Source: Leifsonia virtsii (GTDB lineage Bacteria > Actinomycetota > Actinomycetes > Actinomycetales > Microbacteriaceae). From it: a stretch of 64,000 nucleotides of DNA. The position numbers and the translations under genes are program-made. The notes under the pieces were generated by a model. That model searched no databases. It saw only the letters and a program-made list of their open reading frames with translations, and had not been told where the DNA came from. The stretch covers positions 741,333 to 805,332 of the forward strand of contig NZ_JAROCB010000001.1 in NCBI RefSeq assembly GCF_030433675.1, given 5' to 3'. Shown here piece by piece: positions 8,236 through 18,907 of the stretch (position 1 is the first letter of the stretch; every line of letters begins with the position of its first letter).

Positions 8236-8421
8236 TCAGGATGGGAGGGCGCAGGTGTCGCCGTCGCAGACGGCTCCGGCCCCGCCGAGCGGGACGAGCG
8301 CCGGGCGCAGCGCGGGCGCCGCTTGGGGCGTTCCCGCGTCCGAGGCCGCTCCGGCGGTCACGCCGACGGGTGCACCAGGCGCGGCCGCTGCGGGCGCGGC
8401 CGCTGCGGGTGCGCCGCTCAC
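8236..8421 (-). pseudogene. out-of-frame C-terminal tail of the DsbA/FrnE-like protein
   Basis: A 61-codon frame beginning at a GTG that overlaps the TGA of the DsbA gene (GTGA, 8421-8418). It encodes an Ala/Pro-rich linker and ends in CDGDTCALPS. In actinobacterial FrnE-like proteins a similar Cys-containing tail (C-x4-C or C-x2-DGC) commonly closes the protein, so this probably belongs to the upstream gene and is separated by a one-base frameshift. Alternatives are a coupled tiny ORF or programmed -1 frameshifting. The stop sits directly next to hairpin copy 2, as expected for a true gene end. Confidence 0.55.
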
Positions 8422-9089
8422 GCGGTCACCGCCGCGCGCTCGGACCAGACCTGCTCCAGGACCTGGGCGAAGGTCTGCGCGTCCTGGGCGCCGGAGACGC
8501 CGTACTTGCCCTCGATGACGAAGAACGGGACACCGTTGATGCCGTACTCGACAGCGGTCGACTGGTCGGCGCGCACGTCGGAGAGGTACTGGTTCGACTC
8601 GAGGGCGGCCACGGCCTCCGCGCGGTCCAGACCGACCTCGGCGGCCAGGTCGGCGAGGTCTTCGACGCGACCGACGTGGCGGCCCTCCACGAAGTACGCG
8701 CGGAAGAGGCGCTCCGCCAGCTCCAGCTGCTTGCCGTTGGCCTTCGCGAAGTGCAGCAGCTCGTGAGCCTTCACGGTGTTGGTGTGCTTCAGGTGCTCGA
8801 AGTCGTAGTCGAGGCCGACGGACGAGGCGATTCCGGTCACCCGCTCCAGCATCTGCTCCACCTGGCCGGCGGGAAGACCCTTGTGGCCGGCGAGGAAGTC
8901 GACCTCGCTGCCGTCGAAGTCGACCGGGGTGTCCGGGGACAGCTCGAACGAGTGGTACTCGACCTCGACGGCGCGGCCGTCGCCTGCGCCCGAGAAGAGG
9001 CCGCTGCCGGCCTCGAACTTGCGCTTGCCGATGTAGCACCACGGGCACGCGATATCGGACCAGACGTCGATCTTGATGGGTTCGCTCAC
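8418..9089 (-). CDS. DsbA family (FrnE-like) thiol oxidoreductase
   Basis: A cytosolic-type DsbA-fold protein of 223 residues with no signal peptide. The active-site CPWC is at residues 15-18 within the family motif WSDIACPWCYIGKRKFE. The helical insert and the closing GVPFFVIEGKYGVSGAQDAQTF segment, including the cis-Pro loop GVPFF, are complete, so the enzyme core is intact. The GTG at 9089 gives the usual N-terminus. The frame ends in SERAAVTA with a TGA, but the adjoining frame continues into a tail of the type expected for this family (see 8236-8421). It may act as disulfide isomerase or oxidoreductase, or as an uncharacterised FrnE-like enzyme. Confidence 0.88.
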   Translation of the reverse strand: MSEPIKIDVWSDIACPWCYIGKRKFEAGSGLFSGAGDGRAVEVEYHSFELSPDTPVDFDGSEVDFLAGHKGLPAGQVEQMLERVTGIASSVGLDYDFEHLKHTNTVKAHELLHFAKANGKQLELAERLFRAYFVEGRHVGRVEDLADLAAEVGLDRAEAVAALESNQYLSDVRADQSTAVEYGINGVPFFVIEGKYGVSGAQDAQTFAQVLEQVWSERAAVTA

Positions 9090-9118
9090 GAAAGAAGCAA
9101 CATCGTGCACGACTGCAG

Positions 9119-9931
9119 TTATTCCGACGCCGCGGTGGGCGTGTCGACCGCTCCCCCGAACCTCCGGTTGCGCTGCTGGTACAACGTCACGGCCTCCCAC
9201 AGGTCGGTCCGGCTGAAGTCCGGCCACAGCGTGTCGAGGAACACCATCTCGGCGTACGCGCTCTGCCAGAGCAGGAAGTTGCTGGTGCGCTGCTCCCCCG
9301 AGCTCCGCACGAACAGGTCGACGTCGGGCATGTCGGGCAGGTACAGGTGGCGCTGGATGGTCTTCTCGCTCACCGCGGACGGACGCAGCCGGCCCGCGGC
9401 CACCTCGTCGGCGATGGACCGCACAGCGTCGGCGATCTCCGTCCGGCCGCCGTAGTTGACGCACATGGTCAAGGTCAGCACGTCATTCCCGGCGGTGAGC
9501 CGCTCGGCGTACTGCAGCTCCTTGATCACCGACGACCACAGCCGCGGCTTGCGGCCGGCCCACCGCACCCGCACGCCCCACTCGTTGAGCTGGTCGCGCC
9601 GCCGGTGCAGCACATCGCGGTTGAAGCCCATCAGGAAGCGGACCTCGTCGGGCGAGCGCTTCCAGTTCTCGGTCGAGAAGGCGTAGACGCTGAGGTGCTT
9701 GATCCCGGCCTGGATGGCTCCCGCCACCACGTCGAGCAGGGCCGCCTCCCCTGCCCGGTGCCCCTCGATCCGGGTCAGGCCCTGGCGGTTCGCCCAGCGG
9801 CCGTTGCCGTCCATGACGATGGCGACGTGCGACGGCACGCTGCCCGCGGGGAACGCGGGAGGGTACACCCCGGTCCAGTCGAGCGGGCGGTACTCGACCG
9901 CGTCCTTGTGCGTGTACGGCTTCGGACTCAT
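9119..9931 (-). CDS. uppS: isoprenyl (undecaprenyl) diphosphate synthase
   Basis: A 270-residue cis-prenyltransferase making the lipid carrier for cell-wall synthesis. Motif [18 protein letters not shown], gives the catalytic Asp41; GHRAG follows, then [12 protein letters not shown], and the C-terminal [20 protein letters not shown] and WPDF blocks are all present. Length is normal. The ATG at 9931 overlaps the recO stop in an ATGA arrangement, so recO and uppS are coupled. Confidence 0.96.
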   Translation of the reverse strand: MSPKPYTHKDAVEYRPLDWTGVYPPAFPAGSVPSHVAIVMDGNGRWANRQGLTRIEGHRAGEAALLDVVAGAIQAGIKHLSVYAFSTENWKRSPDEVRFLMGFNRDVLHRRRDQLNEWGVRVRWAGRKPRLWSSVIKELQYAERLTAGNDVLTLTMCVNYGGRTEIADAVRSIADEVAAGRLRPSAVSEKTIQRHLYLPDMPDVDLFVRSSGEQRTSNFLLWQSAYAEMVFLDTLWPDFSRTDLWEAVTLYQQRNRRFGGAVDTPTAASE

Positions 9932-10677
9932 CCACTCGCCTTCTGATCGTCGCTGTCGTGCGCCACGTGCTGGAGCGAGCGCAGCCCGCGCTCCAGGTGC
10001 CACTGGGTGTACGCCGCCACCACGCCGTTGGCGCGGCCTCGGGTGGTCTCTGACGCCGCCTCGGCCGCCTCCCAGTCGCCGGTCAGCAGCGCGCCGAGGA
10101 GGGCGATGGTGTCGGCGTCGACCCGCGGAGCGCCTTGCGGCGCGCAGTCGTCGCACACCACGCCGCCGAGCTGGACGACGATGTGCGTGTGCGGGCCGGG
10201 GGTGCCGCAGCGCGAGCAATCCTGGAAGCTGGGCGCCCAGCCCGCGAGCGACAGCGCCCGCAGCAGGTAGGAGTCGAGCGTGAGCCCGGCGCCGTGCTCC
10301 CGGCGCGAGAGCGAGCGCAGAGCGCCGACGAGCAGGAGGTACTGCTGCAGGGAGGCCTCGGCGTCGGTGAGCCGGTCGGCCGCCTCCACCATCGCGTTCG
10401 CCGCGGTGTAGCTGGCGTAGTCGTCTGCGATCAGCGCGCCGTAGGCGCCGAGCGTCTCAGCCTGGGTGATCACGTCGAGGCTGCGGCCCTCGTACAGCTG
10501 CACGTCGGCGACCATGAACGGCTCAAGCCTGGACCCGAAGCGGGACGCCGTGCGCCGCACGCCCTTCGCGACCGCGCGGATCTTGCCGTGCTGCCGGCTG
10601 AGCATGGTGACGATGCGGTCGGCTTCCCCCAGCTTGTGGGTGCGGAGCACGACGGCTTCATCACGGTAGACAGGCAC
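9928..10677 (-). CDS. recO: DNA repair protein RecO
   Basis: A 249-residue recombination mediator that helps load RecA at ssDNA gaps. The N-terminal OB fold starts [23 protein letters not shown], typical of RecO, and the C-terminal part has a Cys4 zinc-binding module ([10 protein letters not shown]...CDDCAPQG). The GTG at 10677 is chosen because it gives the standard RecO start; further upstream the frame is open but not RecO-like. It is transcribed toward uppS and overlaps it by 4 nt, a neighbourhood shared by many actinobacteria. Confidence 0.95.
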   Translation of the reverse strand: MPVYRDEAVVLRTHKLGEADRIVTMLSRQHGKIRAVAKGVRRTASRFGSRLEPFMVADVQLYEGRSLDVITQAETLGAYGALIADDYASYTAANAMVEAADRLTDAEASLQQYLLLVGALRSLSRREHGAGLTLDSYLLRALSLAGWAPSFQDCSRCGTPGPHTHIVVQLGGVVCDDCAPQGAPRVDADTIALLGALLTGDWEAAEAASETTRGRANGVVAAYTQWHLERGLRSLQHVAHDSDDQKASG

Positions 10678-10759
10678 ACTCCAGTATCGCGCGCTCCCCT
10701 GACAGGTCGGCGGATGCGGACGGCGAGGCACAGCCGCCGGGAGATGGTACATATGGTGG

Positions 10760-11512
10760 GTGAGCACGACCGCCGCCCTCTCGATCCCGCTGTGGGGCGA
10801 CCTGATCGCCGTCGGCGTCGGCAGCCTGCAGGGCGCCATGTTCGCGGCGGGCTTCCGCGACCGCAGGCTCGACCTGCTCGGCGTCGCCATCATCGGCGTG
10901 GCGACCGGCATCGGCGGCGGCCTGCTGCGCGACCTGCTGCTCAACGTCACCCCGGTGGCGCTGCAGTCCAACTGGTACCTGCCCGCGACGGTCGTCTCCG
11001 CACTGCTCGGGATGCTGCTGATCCGGCTGTTCCGCCGGCTCGACCCGGTCATCACCTTCCTCGACGCGCTCACCATCGGGCTCTTCGGGGCGATCGGTGC
11101 GAGCAAGGCGCTGGCGCTCGGGCTGCCGGAGGTGCCCGCGGTGTTCGTCGGCGTGGTCGCCGCGGTCGGCGGGTCGATCCTGCGCGATGTGCTGCTGAAC
11201 CTCCCGATCGCGCTCATGCACGTCGGCTCGCTGTACGCGGTGGCCGCGGGCGCCGGGACGATCGTGCTCGTGGGGATGATCGACCTCGGTGCGCCCCTGA
11301 CGGTCGCCGCGATCGTCTGCGTGGTGGTGACGCTGGTCATCCGGCTCCTGGCCGTGCGGTTCGGCTGGAGTCTGCCGGAGCAGCGGGAGCTCGGCCGCAT
11401 CCCGACGCCCCGGTGGATGGTGTTCGGCCGCCGCCCGAGCGCCTCGCGCACGACGGAGCGCACCGACACGGGAGCCCTCCCCCGTTACCGCATCGACAAG
11501 CCCGGCGACTAG
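10760..11512 (+). CDS. TRIC-type (UPF0126/YicG family) membrane cation channel
   Basis: A 250-residue integral membrane protein with about seven hydrophobic helices and the two internal-repeat signatures of the prokaryotic TRIC family: [13 protein letters not shown] near residue 52 and [12 protein letters not shown] near 137. Family members form trimeric monovalent-cation channels; some were earlier proposed to move glycine. The last ~45 residues are a basic cytoplasmic tail ending in a Pro/Arg-rich stretch. The gene is divergent from recO (82-bp gap) and convergent with leuA across hairpin copy 3. The GTG at 10760 is the best start, lying shortly after a TACATA sequence. Confidence 0.88.
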   Translation: MSTTAALSIPLWGDLIAVGVGSLQGAMFAAGFRDRRLDLLGVAIIGVATGIGGGLLRDLLLNVTPVALQSNWYLPATVVSALLGMLLIRLFRRLDPVITFLDALTIGLFGAIGASKALALGLPEVPAVFVGVVAAVGGSILRDVLLNLPIALMHVGSLYAVAAGAGTIVLVGMIDLGAPLTVAAIVCVVVTLVIRLLAVRFGWSLPEQRELGRIPTPRWMVFGRRPSASRTTERTDTGALPRYRIDKPGD

Positions 11513-11529
11513 GCGCCCGCCGCGAAACG

Positions 11530-11582
11530 ATGGGGCGCAACACGCCGTTCCGCGGGAGCGATAACGGCGTGTTGCGCCCCAT
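11530..11582. repeat. hairpin repeat family A, copy 3
   Basis: Perfect 20-bp arms (11530-11549 and 11563-11582) with a 13-nt loop, the same geometry as copy 2. The arm reads ATGGGGCGCAACACGCCGTT: compared with copy 2 the A at position 6 is G, and the facing T in the right arm is C, so pairing is kept. It fills the gap between convergent TRIC and leuA genes and may end transcription from both sides. Confidence 0.95.
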
Positions 11583-11588
11583 GGACGG

Positions 11589-13430
<1,842 letters not shown>

Positions 13431-13446
<16 letters not shown>

Positions 13447-13472
13447 CAGCTAAGGAGGAGCAGACCGTACAC
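13431..13472 (-). CDS. leuL: leuA leader peptide
   Basis: A 13-codon frame, MYGLLLLSCRDES, starting at GTG 13472. Four consecutive Leu codons (CTG CTC CTC CTT) occupy 13463-13452, just before the arm of the hairpin at 13409-13446. The GTG lies seven bases after a TATCCT box, so the message may begin at the start codon. Leucine leader peptides before leuA are known in actinobacteria; this one is assigned from pattern alone. Confidence 0.75.
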
Positions 13473-13479
13473 AGGGCTC

Positions 13480-13485
13480 AGGATA
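13480..13485 (-). promoter_or_regulatory. -10 box (TATCCT, extended) of leuL-leuA
   Basis: TATCCT preceded by TGC on the minus strand, giving an extended -10 (TGCTATCCT). Its spacing from GTG 13472 predicts a transcript starting at the leader peptide's first codon. Confidence 0.5.
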
Positions 13486-13585
13486 GCACGCGCGCTGGAG
13501 CTCAAAGCAGCGCGGAGCGATGCCGCGACGCCAGCGCCGAGGGAGCCTGCGACCGAGGTCACGGATGGCCGAGCGACGGAGCCAT

Positions 13586-16072
13586 TCAGCTGCGTCCCCG
13601 GACGAACGTCGCGGCCTGGGCGACGGACAGCTCCGGCAGGTACGCGCGGACCAGCGCGATGCCGATCGCCGGCAGCGCGACAGGGTCCGGGTAGGCCATG
13701 ATCAGCGGGTGCAGTTCCGGCTGGAACTTCTGCTTGAACTTGAGCAGCGAGCGGAACCCGTACACCGGCTCCAACGACGAGCTGAGGAAGCCGAGCAGGC
13801 GGTCCATCGTGTCCTTGTCGTCCTCCGGCGTCGCCGCGGTGTGCGCGAGCGGCGCGGCAGAGAGGGACATGAACTCGATGCCGTCCTCCTTCATCCGCGT
13901 GGCGGCCTCGGCGATGAGGAACTCCATGACGCCGTTGATGCTGTCGGGGCGGCGGCGCATGAAGTCGAGCGTCCAGCCGACCACGATGCCGTCGCGGAAC
14001 GTCGGCAGCCAGCTGGTCACGGCTTCCACGCGGCCGTGCTCGTCGACGGCGAGCATGAGCCGGACCTCCGGGTCGCGCAGCTCGTCGAGCCCGCCGAGGG
14101 TGAAGCCCATCTCGGGCAGATCCTTCTCGGCCACCCACTGCTCCGAGATATCCGAGAGCTGGACGGTCGTGGTGAGCGGCAGCGCGGCGAAGCTCGTCCA
14201 CTCGGAGCGGATGCCGGCCCGCTGGGCGCGGTTGATGGACGAGCGCACGTCCTGCCACTTCTTGCCGGTCGTGGCCCAGAGCTGCGGACGGATCACCGTC
14301 TCCTCCGCGACCGTCATCGTCGACCAGCCGAGACGCTCGAACAGCGGCGTGTAGTGCGCGTCCACGCTGTAGAACACCGGGATCCAGCCGTTGTCGTCGC
14401 AGAAGCGGGCGAAGCCCTGGATCGCGCCGTCGTGCGGTCCGCGCGCACCGAACGGGCCGCCCGTGGTGAGCGCGACGCGGCCCTCGACGCGATAGGCGAT
14501 GGCGCCGCCGCCGATCGGATCGAACCAGTACGAGTTGCCGGGCCAGGTGGCCATGAACGAGATCGCGTCGCCGCCGCCGCGGTGCAGCAGCTCGCGGACG
14601 TGCGAGGCGTCGTCGCCCGGCCGGCGCCGCAGGCCGCGGCCGAGCACGGCGGGGATGGCGCCGAGGATCGCGACGATCCAGAACACCGTTCCGATGTTGT
14701 GGTAGACGATCGTCGCGAGCGGTGTGGTCGGCAGGTACTCGACCGGCTCGCGGCGCAGGAAGCTGACCGGGACGAAGCGCTCCAGCACGTCGGCGAGCAG
14801 GTCGCCGACCTCCACCGGCCGGGTGAAGCCGGTGTCCTTCTGCAGCCAGCCGACGAGCACGTACAGCCCGACGAGGCCGACGCCGGTGCCGATCAGCAGC
14901 AGCACGTAGCGGCGCACGGCTCGCATCGAGGGCAGCACCGTGAAGTGCCGCCGGTAGACCACCAGCAGGATCGCCATCGCCAGCGGCACGAGCGTCGACA
15001 GCGCGAGGATGATGGTGACCTCCCAGTAGCGCGGGGAGACCACGGGACGCGTCGACGCGATGGGGAGGATGCCGTAGTACAGCGCGGACAGCAGCGCGAG
15101 CAGGCCGTTCACGGCGACGGCGAGCCAGACGGCGAAGCGGCGGCCGCGCAGCAGGCCGTAGGCCGCGACGAGCAGCAGGAGCAACGGCAGCACCGACAGC
15201 AGCACGGGTCCAAGGCCGTTGATGCGCTCCAGGGTGAGGTCGCGGAAGCAGGCGCGCGTCACCGCGAACGCCTGGCAGCGCTCCACGACGGTGGTCGCAC
15301 TGGGCGCCTCGTTGCTGAACAGCAGCCCGATCGGCGACAGCAGCCCGTAGCGGGTGGAGCCCAGCAGGCCGATGACCGGCCCGAGTGCGGTGATGGTCAG
15401 CGCGGAGGCGAGCAGCACCCGGACCTCGTGGTGGGAGCTGCGCAGCCAGCCTCCGGTCACCCGGGTCTGGCGCAGCAGCGGGCCGAGGCCGAGGCCCGTC
15501 AGCACTGCGAGCAGGCGGTAGAGGTCGGACGGCAGACCCGAGTACAGCAGGTACATGATCGCGACGAGCAGGGTGATGACGCGGATGCGGCGCCGCCACA
15601 GCGTCCCGGCGAACGCGCTCGCGGTCATGATCGTGCCGCCGATCGCGGTGAAGACGTCGAGCACGAGGAGGCCGTGGACGTTGCGCGCCCACAGCTCGCC
15701 GACGTTGTTCGCCACCACCTGCACGATCGCGCCGACGACGATCCCGACCGCGGCGGTGCCGAAAAACGCCAGCGCCGTGCGCCAGGTGCCCATCAACCGT
15801 TCGGACACCCCGACGAGCGCGACCGTCAGGATGAGCACGACGATCAGCTCGAACAGGTCGTCGGTGAACAGCACGGCCGTGAAGGGCGACCACCAGTGCC
15901 CGTCGATCAGCTGGATGGCGCCGGCGCCGACCCAACCGCGCAGCGGCCGGTGCGGCCCGCGCAGCGGACCGGTGACGAGCGCGAGCACGAGGATCAGCAG
16001 CGTCACCCCGGTGGTGAAGGGGTGCTGCACAATGAGCCGGCCCGCACGGGCGAGCACAGCGCGAGGTTTCAC
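13586..16072 (-). CDS. MprF-like aminoacyl-lipid synthase/flippase (rhomboid-like membrane part plus DUF2156)
   Basis: An 828-residue protein. The first ~500 residues are membrane segments; the earliest part (TAVLFTDDLFELIVVLILTV, then RTALAFFGTAAVGIVVGAI) resembles rhomboid-like domains found in actinobacterial relatives. The C-terminal ~320 residues form the DUF2156 GNAT-like catalytic domain of lysyl- and alanyl-lipid synthases: FMATWPGNSYWFD, AYRVEGRVALTTGGPFG, INRAQRAGIRSEW, and RRRPDSINGVMEFLIAEAA. Such enzymes transfer an amino acid from aminoacyl-tRNA to a membrane lipid, lowering surface negative charge. The GTG at 16072 overlaps the stop of the esterase gene (GTGA), so the two are coupled. 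The amino acid and lipid cannot be read from the sequence. Confidence 0.85.
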   Translation of the reverse strand: MKPRAVLARAGRLIVQHPFTTGVTLLILVLALVTGPLRGPHRPLRGWVGAGAIQLIDGHWWSPFTAVLFTDDLFELIVVLILTVALVGVSERLMGTWRTALAFFGTAAVGIVVGAIVQVVANNVGELWARNVHGLLVLDVFTAIGGTIMTASAFAGTLWRRRIRVITLLVAIMYLLYSGLPSDLYRLLAVLTGLGLGPLLRQTRVTGGWLRSSHHEVRVLLASALTITALGPVIGLLGSTRYGLLSPIGLLFSNEAPSATTVVERCQAFAVTRACFRDLTLERINGLGPVLLSVLPLLLLLVAAYGLLRGRRFAVWLAVAVNGLLALLSALYYGILPIASTRPVVSPRYWEVTIILALSTLVPLAMAILLVVYRRHFTVLPSMRAVRRYVLLLIGTGVGLVGLYVLVGWLQKDTGFTRPVEVGDLLADVLERFVPVSFLRREPVEYLPTTPLATIVYHNIGTVFWIVAILGAIPAVLGRGLRRRPGDDASHVRELLHRGGGDAISFMATWPGNSYWFDPIGGGAIAYRVEGRVALTTGGPFGARGPHDGAIQGFARFCDDNGWIPVFYSVDAHYTPLFERLGWSTMTVAEETVIRPQLWATTGKKWQDVRSSINRAQRAGIRSEWTSFAALPLTTTVQLSDISEQWVAEKDLPEMGFTLGGLDELRDPEVRLMLAVDEHGRVEAVTSWLPTFRDGIVVGWTLDFMRRRPDSINGVMEFLIAEAATRMKEDGIEFMSLSAAPLAHTAATPEDDKDTMDRLLGFLSSSLEPVYGFRSLLKFKQKFQPELHPLIMAYPDPVALPAIGIALVRAYLPELSVAQAATFVRGRS

Positions 16073-17352
16073 GAACCCAGCCCCATCTGCCGCGCGATCG
16101 CCGGGAACCCGTGCGCCAGCACGTAGCGCACCGTCTTCCAGTCGTGCGCGGTTCCGGGCGAGCTGAGCAGCTGGGCCTTCACACCCGCGGCCGTCGCGTC
16201 GTCGTAGAGCTTGCGGGCGAAGGCGGTGTACTTGGCGTCGTTCCGACCGGCGCCGAACACCATCGTGGAGTCGCGGTACGGCGCGTGCGCGGCCAGCGCC
16301 GCGGCAGGCTGCGCCTTCTCGTACGCCGCCTTCGACCCATCGAATCCGGTCTGGATGGTCAGCTCCTCGTTCCCCAGTGTCGGCCCGAGCTCGCTCGACG
16401 AGGCCAGCGCCGAACCGAAGAGGTCGGGCCGCCCTGTGGCGAACTGCACGGCGCAGGTCGCGCCCTGCGAGTAGCCGAACACCCCCCATCCTGCCGGATC
16501 GCTGCTCACGCGCAGGTGCGAACGCACCCAATCGCGCACATCCGTCAGCAGGTAAGTGGCCGAGTTGCCGAAGGTGCGGGAGTCGACGCACATCGGGTTG
16601 CGTCCGGGCCCGCCGAGCTGGTCGGCGGCGACCACGATCGGTGCGTAACCCTGGTGCTTCGCGGCGAACGCATCCATCGACGCAGCGATGCCGCCCGCCG
16701 TGAACATATCGGCCGGGGCGCCCGGCTGGCCGGAGAGCGCGTAGAGGACGGGAAGCGCGGGCGGGTCGGCGGTGAGCGCCACGGGAGGCAGATAGACCAC
16801 GGCCTCACGCGCCGGGAAGTGGGACTGGGTCGCCGCGATCCGGACGGTGCCCACCTCGCCCTTCGCCGGCACGGAGGCGCTGCCGGAGGTGGTCGCGCGC
16901 CAGTTCGTGCCGCTGACGACCTCGCCGTGCTCGTTGTGCAGCTGGAGGCCGCGGTAGGGCACGACGCCGAGCGCGTCGTTCAGGTTGCGGTAGGCGCCGA
17001 AGTCGGCGTTGATGCCGCAGAAGGCCGCAGCCAGGAACACCGGGATGCTGACGACGGCGATCAGCTTGCGCCACCACCGCGACCGGAACAGGTTCGCGAC
17101 GGCGAGGCTCACTCCCCCGAAACCGAGGGCCGTCCACAGCGTCGTCACGGGCGTGAGGGCGACACCGAACACGTCCATCACGTCGTCGACCAGCCACACC
17201 ACGAACCAGCCGACCAGACCGCCGGCGACCGCGGCGATCAGGCCGGCGAGCGTCCGCCGCCAGGTGGGGCGGATGAGGAGGTACAGCGCGAACGCCGCGG
17301 CGACGAGGTAGAGCGGGACGAGGAACGACAGTTTGTCGATCCTCAGCGTCAT
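16069..17352 (-). CDS. membrane-anchored alpha/beta-hydrolase (esterase)
   Basis: A 427-residue protein with three N-terminal transmembrane helices (about 10-29, 35-60, 66-85, plus a fourth hydrophobic stretch near 100) and an extracytoplasmic esterase-family domain. The nucleophile elbow GYSQG is present in WGVFGYSQGATC; the catalytic His is likely in SSPGTAHDWKTV. The fold matches the antigen-85/esterase D class rather than lipases with lids. It is coupled by a 4-nt overlap to the MprF-like synthase. Paired hydrolase and synthase genes are known for alanyl-phosphatidylglycerol (PA0919/PA0920 of Pseudomonas) and for alanylated lipids in Corynebacterium, so aminoacyl-lipid turnover is a reasonable inference. 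A GTG start at 17379 is possible. Confidence 0.75.
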   Translation of the reverse strand: MTLRIDKLSFLVPLYLVAAAFALYLLIRPTWRRTLAGLIAAVAGGLVGWFVVWLVDDVMDVFGVALTPVTTLWTALGFGGVSLAVANLFRSRWWRKLIAVVSIPVFLAAAFCGINADFGAYRNLNDALGVVPYRGLQLHNEHGEVVSGTNWRATTSGSASVPAKGEVGTVRIAATQSHFPAREAVVYLPPVALTADPPALPVLYALSGQPGAPADMFTAGGIAASMDAFAAKHQGYAPIVVAADQLGGPGRNPMCVDSRTFGNSATYLLTDVRDWVRSHLRVSSDPAGWGVFGYSQGATCAVQFATGRPDLFGSALASSSELGPTLGNEELTIQTGFDGSKAAYEKAQPAAALAAHAPYRDSTMVFGAGRNDAKYTAFARKLYDDATAAGVKAQLLSSPGTAHDWKTVRYVLAHGFPAIARQMGLGS

Positions 17353-17423
17353 CAGCGGGTCCAGGGCGGGTCCTCTCACGCGGCACGGGCGAACGACTCA
17401 TTATTCAGCGCTCAGATCACGAC

Positions 17424-17451
17424 TGGCTGAGGCTCTGTGAGAGTTCAGCCA
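17424..17451. terminator. weak hairpin between the ABC permease and esterase genes
   Basis: TGGCTGA (17424-17430) and TCAGCCA (17445-17451) form a 7-bp stem with a 14-nt loop in the 112-bp gap. It lies after the ABC permease stop in the reading direction of neither gene: both flanking genes read leftward, so it is upstream of the permease stop region and in the esterase leader. It could equally be an operator; support is weak. Confidence 0.25.
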
Positions 17452-17464
17452 ACTGTCAGCGCGC

Positions 17465-18907
17465 TCACTCGACCGCGAGAGCCTCCACCGGCGAGACGCG
17501 GGTGGCCCGGCGCGTCGGAGCCAGCGCCGCGACGACCGCGAGGACCGCCGCCGCGACGGCGATCGCGGCGAGGAACGGCCACGGCAGGGCGGGCGCGAGC
17601 AGGCCCCCGCCCGGGAGCATCCCGAGCAGCGACTGCGCGCCGATCCAGCCGTAGGCGGTGCCGAGCGCGAGCCCCGTCACCACGGAGGCGACGACCAGTT
17701 GCGCACTCTCGGCGAGGACCATCCGCCGGATCTGGACGGCGCTGAAGCCGAGCGCCCGCAGCAGCCCGAGCTCCCGCCTGCGCTGCAGCACGCTGACGGA
17801 GAGCGAGTTGACCACGCCGCACGCGGCGATCGCGGCCGAGAAGCCGACCAGCACGGTGAAGACGGCGAGCACGCCGCCGATGACGTCTTCCGCGTCCTGG
17901 TAGAGCGCCGGATCGCCATCGGCGGCCGCGCGGAGCTGCTGCTGCCACGTCGAGGCCGCGACGACGAACATGGTGATCAGCGTCACGCCGATGACCAGGC
18001 CGATCGCCGTCCGCGAGCTGCGCTCCGGGTTGCGGACCGCGTTCGCCGCCGCCAGCCGGGTGGCGGCACTGCGCCCCATGACGAGGCCGACCGCACGGAG
18101 GACCGCCGGGAGGAAGAACGGCGCCGCCTGGATGACCCCGGTGAACGAGACGATCCCTCCGGCCAGCGCGACCAGCACGCCGTAGGTCCAGATGTCCCTG
18201 GTCACGCCGAGGCCCTCGAAGGCGCCGACCCCCAGCAGGAGCCCGAGGGCGAGCAGCGCGCCGCCCAGGACGAGAAGCACCAGCGACACCACGGCGCGCC
18301 CACGGCTGCGCACGGCCGCGAGCGGCCGCTCCTGCGCGGCGCCCAGCGCCTGCACCGGCGTCACCGTCAGCACTCGCCGGCTGCCCACCCACGACGCCAG
18401 CCACGTGGTGAGCACCACGACGACGACCGGTGGGACCATCTCCAGACTGAGAACGGGATAGGTGCCGTCGGGCAGCGCGCCCGTCGCCACGAACACCCTC
18501 ACCGCGACCAGTGCGAGCACCGCCGCCGCCGCGCCGCCGATGAGGGCGCCGAACAGGCCGACGGCGAGGCCCTCCCCCGCGACCGCCCGGCGCTGAGCGC
18601 GGGCGCTCGACCCGATCAGCCGCAGCAGCGCGATGGTGCGGATGCGCCCGGCGATCACCGTGGCGAACGTGTTGGTGATGACGATCGCGCCGACGTAGAC
18701 GGCCACGATGAAGAAGATCACCCCGACCACGGTCAGAGCGATCTTCGCGCTCTGGCGCTGGCCGACGTCCGACGCGCCGATGTAGGCCGACAGCACGTCG
18801 ACGCCGCCGACGAGGGCGACCCCGAACGCGGAGCTGAGCGCGGCGACGAGGATGCCGGCCCGGTGATCGCGCGCATTCGCACGGAAAGCGGAGAACGGGC
18901 GGCTCAT
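17465..18907 (-). CDS. ABC transporter permease, FtsX/MacB family
   Basis: A 480-residue permease with two FtsX-like units. The N-terminal helix is followed by the GAIVITNTFATVIAGRIRTIALLRLIGSS segment typical of this family, with three further helices; a second set begins AVRNPERSSRTAIGLVIGVTLIT and ends in the conserved LSVSVLQRRRELGLLRALGFS block and two more helices. The last residues, TRVSPVEALAVE, are the characteristic C-terminus. With the ATPase it should form a MacB/LolCDE-type mechanotransmission exporter, or an antibiotic-peptide resistance system; the substrate is unknown. The ATG at 18907 overlaps the ATPase stop (ATGA). Confidence 0.9.
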   Translation of the reverse strand: MSRPFSAFRANARDHRAGILVAALSSAFGVALVGGVDVLSAYIGASDVGQRQSAKIALTVVGVIFFIVAVYVGAIVITNTFATVIAGRIRTIALLRLIGSSARAQRRAVAGEGLAVGLFGALIGGAAAAVLALVAVRVFVATGALPDGTYPVLSLEMVPPVVVVVLTTWLASWVGSRRVLTVTPVQALGAAQERPLAAVRSRGRAVVSLVLLVLGGALLALGLLLGVGAFEGLGVTRDIWTYGVLVALAGGIVSFTGVIQAAPFFLPAVLRAVGLVMGRSAATRLAAANAVRNPERSSRTAIGLVIGVTLITMFVVAASTWQQQLRAAADGDPALYQDAEDVIGGVLAVFTVLVGFSAAIAACGVVNSLSVSVLQRRRELGLLRALGFSAVQIRRMVLAESAQLVVASVVTGLALGTAYGWIGAQSLLGMLPGGGLLAPALPWPFLAAIAVAAAVLAVVAALAPTRRATRVSPVEALAVE

